Part shown: piece after piece, positions 40,281 to 48,085 of the stretch
Layout: every line of letters starts with the position of its first letter
How positions within the stretch are numbered: position 1 is the stretch's first letter
Notes under the pieces: generated by a model
Database searches by the model: none
What the model was told of the DNA's origin: nothing
The model's input: the letters and a program-made list of their open reading frames with translations, nothing else
Made by a program: the position numbers and the translations under genes
From: Streptomyces flavidovirens DSM 40150
GTDB taxonomy: Bacteria; Actinomycetota; Actinomycetes; Streptomycetales; Streptomycetaceae
Direction: 5' to 3'
Length of the DNA: 59,781 bases
Assembly (NCBI RefSeq): GCF_000429085.1
Contig: NZ_AUBE01000032.1
Coordinates: 1 to 59,781 of the forward strand

Positions 40281-43142
40281 CTACTTCTTCCGGCGGCGGC
40301 TGCCGCCCTTCTGCGCCTTGCGCCGCTCGGCACGCGTCATGCCGTCCGACTGGGACCGGGCAGGCCCGTCACCATTGTGGAAGTCGCCCTCGATGACACC
40401 GCCCTCGCCGTCCACCGTCGGAGCGGAGAAGTGCAGCCGGTCGGGCCGCTGCGGAGCGTCGAGCCCCTTCGCCCGGATCTCCGGACGGCCCGCGCCTGCG
40501 CCTGCGCCTGCGCCCGCGCCCGCCGGCACCGCTTCTTCCTTCCGGAGCGACGGCTTTTCGCCCGCCACCTGATCCGGCACGGCGGCCTGCACCGGAACCT
40601 CCTCGACCTGCTGCTCGACCTGGACCTCCAGGTTGAACAGGTAGCCGACGGACTCTTCCTTGATGCCGTCCATCATGGCGTTGAACATGTCGAAGCCCTC
40701 GCGCTGGTACTCGACCAGCGGGTCCTTCTGGGCCATCGCACGCAGGCCGATGCCCTCCTGGAGATAGTCCATCTCGTAGAGGTGCTCGCGCCACTTGCGG
40801 TCCAGTACGGACAGCACTACACGCCGCTCCAGCTCACGCATGATCTCGGAGCCGAGCTGCGCCTCGCGCTGGGCGTACTGCTCGTAGATGTCGTCCTTGA
40901 TGGACTCGGCGATGAACTCGGCGGTGATGCCCGCGCGGTCGCCCGCCGCCTCCTCCAGCTCCTCCACCGTGACCTTCACCGGGTAGAGCTGCTTGAACGC
41001 GCCCCACAGCCGGTCGAGGTCCCACTCCTCGGCGAATCCCTCGACGGTCTCCGCCTGGATGTACGCGTCGATGGTGTCGTCCATGAAGTGACGGATCTGC
41101 TCCTGCAGGTCCTCACCCTCCAGGACACGACGGCGCTCGCCGTAGATGACCTGGCGCTGCCGGTTGAGCACCTCGTCGTACTTCAGGACGTTCTTGCGCG
41201 ACTCGAAGTTCTGCTGCTCGACCTGCGACTGCGCGGACGCGATCGCCCGCGTCACCATCTTGTTCTCGATCGGTACGTCGTCGGGCACGTTCGCCATCGA
41301 CATCACGCGCTCGACCATCGCGGCCTTGAACAGACGCATCAGGTCGTCGCCCAGCGACAGGTAGAAGCGGGACTCACCCGGGTCGCCCTGACGGCCGGAG
41401 CGGCCGCGCAGCTGGTTGTCGATACGCCGCGACTCGTGCCGCTCCGTACCCAGTACGTACAGTCCGCCGAGCGCCTTGACCTCTTCGAACTCCGCCTTGA
41501 CGGCCTGCTCGGCCCGTTCGAGGGCGGCGGGCAGCGCCGCGGCCCACTCCTCGATGTGCTCCTCCGGGTCGAGGCCGCGCTGGCGCAGCTCCGCCTCGGC
41601 GAGGTCGTCCGGGTTGCCTCCGAGCTTGATGTCCGTACCGCGTCCCGCCATGTTCGTGGCGACCGTCACGGCGCCCTTGCGGCCGGCCTGGGCGACGATC
41701 GACGCCTCACGATCGTGCTGCTTGGCGTTCAGGACCTCGTGCTGCACGCCGCGCTTGGAGAGCTGCTGCGAGAGGTACTCCGACTTCTCCACGGACGTCG
41801 TGCCGACCAGGATCGGCTGGCCCTTCTCGTGCTTCTCCACGATGTCGTCGACGACGGCGGCGAACTTCGCGACCTCGGTGCGGTAGATCAGGTCGGACTG
41901 GTCGGCGCGGACCATCGGCCGGTTCGTCGGGATCGGCACGACGCCCAGCTTGTAGATCTGGTGGAACTCGGCGGCCTCGGTCATGGCCGTACCGGTCATG
42001 CCGGAGAGTTTGTCGTAGAGGCGGAAGAAGTTCTGCAGGGTGATCGTGGCGAGGGTCTGGTTCTCGTCCTTGATGTCCACCCCTTCCTTCGCCTCGATCG
42101 CCTGGTGCATGCCCTCGTTGTAGCGGCGGCCGGCGAGGATACGGCCGGTGTGCTCGTCGACGATCATGACTTCGCCGTCGATGACGACGTAGTCCTTGTC
42201 CTTCTTGAAGAGTTCCTTGGCCTTGATGGCGTTGTTCAGGTACCCGACGAGCGGCGTGTTGACCGACTCGTAGAGGTTGTCGATGCCCAGCCAGTCCTCG
42301 ACCTTGGCGACACCGGACTCGTGAATGGCGACGGTGCGCTTCTTCTCGTCGACCTCGTAGTCGCCGGTCTCCTCGATGCCCTTGAGCGGGTTGCCCGGCT
42401 CACCCTTCTTCAGGCGCACGACCAGCTTGGCGAAGTCGCCGTACCACTTGGTGGCCTGGTCGGCCGGGCCCGAGATGATCAGCGGCGTACGGGCCTCGTC
42501 GACCAGGATCGAGTCGACCTCGTCGACGATCGCGAAGTTGTGGCCGCGCTGGACGAGCTCGTCCTTCGACCACGCCATGTTGTCGCGCAGGTAGTCGAAA
42601 CCGAATTCGTTGTTCGTGCCGTACGTGATGTCGCAGGCGTACATCTCACGGCGCTGCGCGGGCGACATATTCGCGAGAATGCAGCCGACCTCTAGGCCAA
42701 GGAATTTGTGCACCCGGCCCATCATCTCGGAGTCGCGCTCGGCCAGGTAGTCGTTCACCGTGATCAGGTGGACGCCCTTGCCGGACAGCGCGTTCAAATA
42801 GGCGGGCAGCGTGCCGACGAGGGTCTTGCCCTCACCGGTCTTCATCTCGGCGACATATCCGAGGTGAAGGGCGGCGCCACCCATCATCTGGACGTCGTAA
42901 TGGCGCTGACCGAGAACACGCTTGGCTGCCTCGCGGACGGTCGCGAAAGCCTCGGGGAGCAGGTCGTCCAGGCTCTCGCCGTCGGCGTACCGCTCCTTGT
43001 ACTCATCGGTGAGCGCCCGCAACTCGGCGTCGGAGAGGTTGACGAAGTCCTCTTCGATGGAGTTGACCTGGTCCGCGATGCGGTGCAGTTTGCGCAGGAT
43101 CTTGCCTTCGCCTGCACGCATGAGCTTGTTGAAGACGGACAC
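40281..43142 (-). CDS. secA: Preprotein translocase ATPase SecA
   Basis: 953 aa. GTG 43142 begins MSVFNKLMRAGEGKILRKLH, the usual Streptomyces SecA N-terminus, with AAGGAG 10 nt upstream. Walker A is MKTGEGKT (100-107). DEAD-type and helicase motifs are present (AIVDEVDSILVDEARTP, VGTTSVEKSEYLSQ, GRSGRQGDPGESRFYLSL). The C-terminus is Lys/Arg-rich (KAQKGGSRRRKK) and lacks the SEC-C cysteine zinc motif of the E. coli protein. SecA drives unfolded preproteins through SecYEG. Confidence 0.98.
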   Translation of the reverse strand: MSVFNKLMRAGEGKILRKLHRIADQVNSIEEDFVNLSDAELRALTDEYKERYADGESLDDLLPEAFATVREAAKRVLGQRHYDVQMMGGAALHLGYVAEMKTGEGKTLVGTLPAYLNALSGKGVHLITVNDYLAERDSEMMGRVHKFLGLEVGCILANMSPAQRREMYACDITYGTNNEFGFDYLRDNMAWSKDELVQRGHNFAIVDEVDSILVDEARTPLIISGPADQATKWYGDFAKLVVRLKKGEPGNPLKGIEETGDYEVDEKKRTVAIHESGVAKVEDWLGIDNLYESVNTPLVGYLNNAIKAKELFKKDKDYVVIDGEVMIVDEHTGRILAGRRYNEGMHQAIEAKEGVDIKDENQTLATITLQNFFRLYDKLSGMTGTAMTEAAEFHQIYKLGVVPIPTNRPMVRADQSDLIYRTEVAKFAAVVDDIVEKHEKGQPILVGTTSVEKSEYLSQQLSKRGVQHEVLNAKQHDREASIVAQAGRKGAVTVATNMAGRGTDIKLGGNPDDLAEAELRQRGLDPEEHIEEWAAALPAALERAEQAVKAEFEEVKALGGLYVLGTERHESRRIDNQLRGRSGRQGDPGESRFYLSLGDDLMRLFKAAMVERVMSMANVPDDVPIENKMVTRAIASAQSQVEQQNFESRKNVLKYDEVLNRQRQVIYGERRRVLEGEDLQEQIRHFMDDTIDAYIQAETVEGFAEEWDLDRLWGAFKQLYPVKVTVEELEEAAGDRAGITAEFIAESIKDDIYEQYAQREAQLGSEIMRELERRVVLSVLDRKWREHLYEMDYLQEGIGLRAMAQKDPLVEYQREGFDMFNAMMDGIKEESVGYLFNLEVQVEQQVEEVPVQAAVPDQVAGEKPSLRKEEAVPAGAGAGAGAGAGRPEIRAKGLDAPQRPDRLHFSAPTVDGEGGVIEGDFHNGDGPARSQSDGMTRAERRKAQKGGSRRRKK

Positions 43143-43404
43143 TGAGGCTGGTCTCCTTGCCGGTCGGGCCTGTGCACTGAGTCATGTATGGACGCTGGCG
43201 CGGGCACGGCAGGTGGTCCCCACCGCATCGGCCATCGTAAGCGAGGACCCCGCCACGCCGGGAGGTCCGCCCGCAGGAAGGCCCACTGTTACCCGCAAAG
43301 AGAACGGACAGGGAGCCCGGAAGGTGCCGGGCCATCCCGAAAAGGTCTCGCACACCCGGCCGCCGGGCTGGCGCGGGCCGCCCGCGCGAGCCGAGAATCA
43401 GGCG

Positions 43405-43977
43405 ATGGAGCCCACCATCCTCACCACCCTGCGTCTGCTGCTGCGCCCCTTCGAGCCCGCCGACACCGAAGCCGTTTACCAGGCCTGTCAGGACCCCGAC
43501 ATCCAGCGCTGGACGTCGATCCCCTCGCCGTACGAACGCGAGCACGCGGAGGGCTTCATCGGCCGGATCGTCCCGGACGGCTGGCGTTACGACACGGTGT
43601 ACGCCTTCGCGGTCCTCACGCGGGACACCGGCGAACTGGTGGGGGCGGTGTCGTCGATCACGCGCGGCGAGGGCGCCGCGGAGATCGGGTACTGGACGGC
43701 GAAGGAGCACCGCGGCCGCGGCTACGTCACGGAAGCGGTGCGGGCCGTCGCCCACTGGGCCTTCACCACGGCGGGCGTGGAACGTCTGGAGTGGCGCGCC
43801 GAGATCGGCAACGAGGCGTCGCGCGCGGTGGCCGAGAAGACCGGATTCGTCATCGAAGGCATCCAGCGCGCCGGCATCATGAACAAGGGGGTACGCCGCG
43901 ACGGCTGGGCCGGCGCGCTGCTCCCCTCCGACCTCGGGTTGCCGTCGGCCAGCCCGTACCTGCCCAGGAAGCCCTGA
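43405..43977 (+). CDS. GNAT-family N-acetyltransferase (RimJ/RimL-like)
   Basis: 190 aa. Acetyltransferase fold features are LRLLLRPFEPADTEAVYQAC at the N-terminus, EIGYWTAKEHRGRGYVTEAV (acetyl-CoA pyrophosphate loop HRGRGY) and NEASRAVAEKTGFVIEG. This is the family that acetylates protein N-termini or small amines; the substrate is unknown. It is divergent from secA, with 262 bp between their starts. Confidence 0.9.
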   Translation: MEPTILTTLRLLLRPFEPADTEAVYQACQDPDIQRWTSIPSPYEREHAEGFIGRIVPDGWRYDTVYAFAVLTRDTGELVGAVSSITRGEGAAEIGYWTAKEHRGRGYVTEAVRAVAHWAFTTAGVERLEWRAEIGNEASRAVAEKTGFVIEGIQRAGIMNKGVRRDGWAGALLPSDLGLPSASPYLPRKP

Positions 43978-44084
43978 AGCCTGAAGCCTGAACCCCGCCG
44001 GGCCTGTCCCCCTGGCCTGTCCCCCTGGGCCTGAATCCCCCGAGATCAGGGCCCGTTGTCAGTGGCGGCGCTTAGGCTGCCGCC

Positions 44085-45257
44085 ATGACCAGCCTGCCGC
44101 CGCCCGCCGTTTCCCTGTCCGCCGACGAAGCCCGCAGGATCGCCCTGCGCGCCCAGGGTTTCCTGGGCGCGCCGGACCGGCGGGCCGGCGTGCGCGGCGT
44201 GCTGCGCCACCTGGGCGCGGTGCAGCTCGACACGATTTCCGTGCTGGCCCGCTCGCACGAGCTGATTCCGTACGCCCGCCTCGGCGCCGTGGGCCGCGCG
44301 ACCGTCGACAGCGCCTACTGGACCGGCGCTCACGCCTTCGAGTACTGGTCGCACGCCGCCTGCATCCTGCCCATGGAGGAATGGCCGCACTTCGCCTTCC
44401 GCCGCCGCGCCTACCGCGACCGCCTGCATTGGTCCCACGACCTGCCGGACGGCGCGTACGACACGGTGATCAAGCAGCTGCGCACCGAAGGCCCGCTGAC
44501 GGCAACGGATTTGGGCGGCGCGAAGAACAAGGGTGAGTGGTGGGACTGGTCGGAGTCGAAGGTCGCCGTCGAGCGCGCGCTGATGTACGGCGAGGTGGTG
44601 TGCACCGAGCGGCGCGGCTGGAAGCGGGTCTACGACCTGGCCGAGCGCGCCGTCCCGGACGCCGTCTACCACGACGACCTGGATGACACCGAGTGCCTTC
44701 GCCGCCTCGTGCGGCTGTCCGGGCAGTCCCTCGGCGTCGGCACGCGGGCCGACATCGCCGACTACCACCGCCTCAAGGGTGAGCAGGTCGACGCCGTGAT
44801 CGCCGAGTCGGGTCTGGTCCCGGTCGAGGTCGAGGGCTGGGCCAAGCCCGCCTGGGCGGCCCCCGAGGCGCTGGTGAGCACCCCGCGCGGCCGCCACCGC
44901 ACGACGCTGCTGTCGCCCTTCGACTCCCTCATCTGGGACCGCCCGCGCACCGAGCGGATCTTCGGCTTCACTCACCGCCTGGAGGCCTACGTCCCCAAGC
45001 CTCAGCGGATACACGGGTACTTCGCGATGCCGCTGCTCGCCGGCGGCCGGCTGCTGGGCCGGGTCGACCCGGCGCGCGAGGGGAAGACGCTGGTGGCCCG
45101 GCAGGTCTCGCTCGTGACCCGCAAGGCGGTCCGGCCGATGGCCGAGGCCCTGGTTCAGGCTGCGGAGTGGGTCGGCTGCACGAACGTACGACTGGAGCGT
45201 GTGGACGCTCCGGAGCTGCGCGAGCCGCTGACCGCCGAACTGGCCCGCCTGACCTGA
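44085..45257 (+). CDS. YcaQ/AlkX-type winged-helix DNA glycosylase family protein
   Basis: 390 aa. The family core starts with SADEARRIALRAQGF and carries the active-site QxD motif in AVQLDTISVLARSHEL, equivalent to QID in E. coli YcaQ. Further family blocks are HAFEYWSHAACILP and LLSPFDSLIWDRPRTERIFGF. These HTH_42 enzymes excise alkylated bases and unhook interstrand crosslinks; in Streptomyces, paralogues such as AlkZ give self-resistance to genotoxic metabolites. No biosynthetic cluster is visible here, so a housekeeping AlkX-like role is more likely. Confidence 0.88.
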   Translation: MTSLPPPAVSLSADEARRIALRAQGFLGAPDRRAGVRGVLRHLGAVQLDTISVLARSHELIPYARLGAVGRATVDSAYWTGAHAFEYWSHAACILPMEEWPHFAFRRRAYRDRLHWSHDLPDGAYDTVIKQLRTEGPLTATDLGGAKNKGEWWDWSESKVAVERALMYGEVVCTERRGWKRVYDLAERAVPDAVYHDDLDDTECLRRLVRLSGQSLGVGTRADIADYHRLKGEQVDAVIAESGLVPVEVEGWAKPAWAAPEALVSTPRGRHRTTLLSPFDSLIWDRPRTERIFGFTHRLEAYVPKPQRIHGYFAMPLLAGGRLLGRVDPAREGKTLVARQVSLVTRKAVRPMAEALVQAAEWVGCTNVRLERVDAPELREPLTAELARLT

Positions 45258-45270
45258 CCCGCGGGCCGCC

Positions 45271-46026
45271 TCACCTGATCTCCAGAATCTTCTCGCGCAT
45301 CGCATAGACGACCGCCTCCATTCTGGAGTGCAGCTGCAGCTTCTCCAGGATGTTGCGGACGTGGTTCTTCACCGTGTTCTCGGAGATGAACAACTCCTTG
45401 GCGATGTCGCGGTTGTTCATGCCGGTCGCGACCAGCTTGAGGACCTCGAGCTCCCGCTCGGTCAGCCGCGGCGCGGGCACGAGCCGGCGCTCGTCGGTGC
45501 GCTGGATCATCGACTTGAACTCGGTGAGGAGCTTGGACGCCATCGACGGGCTGATCTGGGACTGGCCGTCGGCCACCGCACGGATCGCGGTGGCCACCTC
45601 GTCCGTGGAGATCTCCTTGAGGAGATACCCCGTCGCACCCGCCTTGATCGCGTCGTAGAGGTCCGCCTCCTCGTCACTGATCGTCAGCATGATGATCTTC
45701 GCGCTGGGGGCCACCTCCTTGATCGAGGTGCATGCCTCGATGCCACCGCGCTTGGGCATCCGTACGTCCATCAGCACGATGTCCGGCAGCAGATCGGCGG
45801 CCTTGTCCACGGCCTCCGCCCCGTCCGCGGCCTCGCCGACGACCTGGATGTCCTCCTCCTGCGCGAGGACGATCTCCAGCCCCCGGCGGAACAGGGCGTG
45901 ATCGTCCACGACCAGCACCCTGATGGGTTCCTTGCGCGACCCCCCGGTGTCCCCCCTGGGACCGCCGGCACCGTCGGCGTCCTCCATGCCGGACTCGTCG
46001 TGCACCGGACCGAAGCTGTCCGCCAT
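45271..46026 (-). CDS. NarL/LuxR-family response regulator
   Basis: 251 aa from ATG 46026, with GGGAGGA upstream. The N-terminal ~33 residues are an unusual acidic/glycine extension. The receiver has Asp41/Asp42 and phospho-acceptor Asp87 (IVLMDVRMPKRGG). The C-terminal LuxR helix-turn-helix is LTERELEVLKLVATGMNNRDIAKELFISENTVKNHV in pattern. No sensor kinase gene is adjacent, so it is an orphan. It is convergent with the glycosylase gene (13 bp between stops) and lies downstream of hpf. Confidence 0.94.
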   Translation of the reverse strand: MADSFGPVHDESGMEDADGAGGPRGDTGGSRKEPIRVLVVDDHALFRRGLEIVLAQEEDIQVVGEAADGAEAVDKAADLLPDIVLMDVRMPKRGGIEACTSIKEVAPSAKIIMLTISDEEADLYDAIKAGATGYLLKEISTDEVATAIRAVADGQSQISPSMASKLLTEFKSMIQRTDERRLVPAPRLTERELEVLKLVATGMNNRDIAKELFISENTVKNHVRNILEKLQLHSRMEAVVYAMREKILEIR

Positions 46027-46155
46027 CGTTCCTCCCCCTGAAGGCCGTGGCCCGAAATTCATGAGCTGCCCCAACCACAGTGTGCAGAGCACCGATTGGC
46101 TTGCGGCGCCATGATTTCATGCCCGGACGACGGACCGGTGATCCTGCGGTCGCAC

Positions 46156-46202
46156 GGTGGTGCCCCCGGGGGGCGCACGAGCGCTCCCCAGGGGCCACCA
46201 CC
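46156..46202 (-). terminator. hpf terminator (imperfect hairpin)
   Basis: GGTGGTG (46156-46162) and a CCCC/GGGG segment pair with the complementary CCCC...CACCACC arm (about 46186-46202) with two mismatches. It lies about 50 nt past the hpf stop, in the 225-bp gap before the response-regulator gene. Confidence 0.6.
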
Positions 46203-46251
46203 ACAGATGGGTACGGCGCGCTGCCCTCGTTGGTTCAGCGTGCCCTGCGAA

Positions 46252-46941
46252 TCACCCGCCGAGTGCACCGCCGGCGCCGCCCGCCTCGGTTTCGGCCAGG
46301 GGGTCGGTCGTCAGGCGGATGACACCGTAGTCGTAGGCGTGCCGCCGGTAGACGACACTCGGCTCCTTCGTCTCGGAGTCGACGTAGAGGTAGAAGTCGT
46401 GCCCGACGAGCTCCATCTCGTAGAGCGCCTGGTCGAGCGACATCGGCGCCGCGACGTGCGTCTTCTCGCGGACCACCAGCGGTCCTTCGCCCTGTACTTC
46501 GAGCGGTCCGATCCTGGTGGTGGGGATGGTGGGCGGCGCCTCCTCGGCGACGAGCACCCCGTTGCCGTTGATGGCTGCGGCACCCTGCACGGTCGCACCG
46601 ACCTCGGCGGCCGAAATCCGGCCGTTCCCGCGACGCGTGTGGCGCTTGTCGTGCTGCTTGCGCATCCGCGCCTCGAGCTTGCCCGTTGCGAGGTCCAGTG
46701 CCGCATACGGATCGGCGGCGGATGCCTCGGCCCGGATGACCGGGCCACGCGAGCGAAGCGTGATCTCCACACGGTCGGAACGGTCGGCCTGCCGCGGGTT
46801 GGGCTCCTTGGACACCTCGACGTCCAGGCTGATCACCTTGCCGTCGAGCTTCTGGATCTTCTCCAGGTTCAGCTTCTCGGCCACGTGCTTGCGGAACCTC
46901 TCGGGCACCTCGGTCTTGCGGCCCTTGACGACGATGTCCAC
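46252..46941 (-). CDS. hpf: Ribosome hibernation-promoting factor, long form
   Basis: 229 aa. The N-terminal HPF/RaiA domain (about 1-105: MDIVVKGRKTEVPERFRKHV, VEISKEPNPR-type strand, DLATGKLEARMRKQHDK) binds the 30S decoding region. A linker then leads to the C-terminal dimerisation domain (about 165-225: MSLDQALYEMELVGHDFYLY, SVVYRRHAYDYGVIRL), which joins ribosomes into 100S dimers in dormancy or stress. GTG start with GGAG 6 nt upstream. Confidence 0.95.
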   Translation of the reverse strand: MDIVVKGRKTEVPERFRKHVAEKLNLEKIQKLDGKVISLDVEVSKEPNPRQADRSDRVEITLRSRGPVIRAEASAADPYAALDLATGKLEARMRKQHDKRHTRRGNGRISAAEVGATVQGAAAINGNGVLVAEEAPPTIPTTRIGPLEVQGEGPLVVREKTHVAAPMSLDQALYEMELVGHDFYLYVDSETKEPSVVYRRHAYDYGVIRLTTDPLAETEAGGAGGALGG

Positions 46942-47254
46942 GCAGAACTCCGTTCCCGGATAGCCCCGCTCAACGGCGGAGCGTCTCCCTTTCGCACCAG
47001 GTTCCGGTGAACTCCGGAACCTCGGACTTGGTGACTTTCACCTCCTCCTCCCCAGTCGACAAGATCCCCACCCCATCGACTTCGGGCTGAAGAGAATCCC
47101 GAAGCGCAGCCGTCCGGACAAGTGAGGCGCAGGGTCTGCTTTTCCTCACAACCGAACATAGCTCGCTCGGACGCCTGTCGGCACCCGCTACCGGCGCGTA
47201 CCTCCATTCAAGTGCTTTTCCCCTCTCTCCACCTGCAACGATCCGTGTTCCCTG
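46942..47254. promoter_or_regulatory. hpf upstream region with a leader hairpin
   Basis: 313 bp without a gene between comFC and hpf (both minus strand). A hairpin, AGGTTCCGG-TGAACT-CCGGAACCT (46999-47022), lies 58 bp before the hpf start codon, so it is probably in the transcribed leader. The rest must hold the hpf promoter; I cannot assign a sigma-factor class. No second gene is supported. Confidence 0.5.
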
Positions 47255-47983
47255 TCAGTTCCGGTTTATTACGAACGAACGCGAGGGGGCCGCGATCACC
47301 GCCGCATTCACCCGTCCGGATTCGGAATTCAGCCGTTCCTGGGTGGCACTCAGTGCACGGGCTGCCTCCGCGAGCGAAGCCCCGGTGGTCATGAGATCGT
47401 CCACCAGCACGGCCCGGCCGCCCTCCAGGAGCCGCCCGCCCCCGGCGACGACCTCCAGGGCTCCCGCCAGGTTCGCCGCCCGCTCGCGGGCGCTCAGGCC
47501 CGCCTGGTCGCTCACCGCCCTCCGCTGTCTGAGCACGGCCAGCACGCGGGCCGGCACCCCGGCGCGCCGCAGCTGTCCCGCGGCGGCCAGCGCGATCCGG
47601 CGCGCAGGATCGTGCCCGCGCGCTCTGACCGCGCTGCGGGCGGACGGCACGGGTACGAGCAGCAGCGGCCCCGCCGCCCCGGTCGGCACACCGGTCACCG
47701 CGGCCCGCACTGCGCCCGCCAGTGCGCCCCCAAGCGCCCCCGCGAGCCCCAATGCGCCCCGCTCCTTATGGCCGAGCAGCACCGCGCGTACCGCGTCCTC
47801 GTACGGAGCGGCGGCATGGACCACCGGCAGCCCCGGCGGCTCCGGCCACGGGCGTACCCGGCGCGCCGCGGCGCCGTACAACGCCTGCCCGCACTGGGCG
47901 CACAGCACCGTGCGCGGCCTGCCGCAGCCGCCGCACGCGACCGGCAGCACCAGACCGGCGACCTCCCGCCACAATCCGTGCAT
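47255..47983 (-). CDS. comFC: ComF family phosphoribosyltransferase-like protein
   Basis: About 242 aa from ATG 47983 (MHGLWREVAGLVLPVACGGC); the start is uncertain because the ribosome site is weak, with GTG 47992 as an alternative. An N-terminal zinc-finger-like set of cysteines (CGGCGRPRTVLCAQC) precedes a type I phosphoribosyltransferase fold with the PRPP motif VLVDDLMTTGASLAEA. ComFC proteins take part in DNA uptake in competent bacteria, but in non-competent actinobacteria the role is unknown. It lies directly after lpqB on the same strand. Confidence 0.88.
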   Translation of the reverse strand: MHGLWREVAGLVLPVACGGCGRPRTVLCAQCGQALYGAAARRVRPWPEPPGLPVVHAAAPYEDAVRAVLLGHKERGALGLAGALGGALAGAVRAAVTGVPTGAAGPLLLVPVPSARSAVRARGHDPARRIALAAAGQLRRAGVPARVLAVLRQRRAVSDQAGLSARERAANLAGALEVVAGGGRLLEGGRAVLVDDLMTTGASLAEAARALSATQERLNSESGRVNAAVIAAPSRSFVINRN

Positions 47984-48043
47984 GGCATCCACTGTGCCCA
48001 GCCGGGCACCCGGCAACCACCCCTGTGGAAAACTCGATCGCGG

Positions 48044-48078
48044 AGCGGCAAGGAGCGGAGACGGCAAGGAGCGGAGCC
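48044..48078. repeat. Short direct repeat between lpqB and comFC
   Basis: CGGCAAGGAGCGGAG occurs twice in tandem, with a partial third copy (CGGAG), in the spacer between lpqB and comFC. It contains a Shine-Dalgarno-like AAGGAG only on the strand opposite to the genes, so it is unlikely to be a ribosome site. Confidence 0.6.
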
Positions 48079-48085
48079 GAGGGAG

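Noticed and set aside
40119..42695. An 858-codon plus-strand open frame opposite secA
   Set aside because: Antisense shadow; secA on the other strand is unmistakable.
46999..47022. Riboswitch upstream of hpf
   Set aside because: Only one simple hairpin is present; no known aptamer core is visible, and hpf is not a typical riboswitch target.
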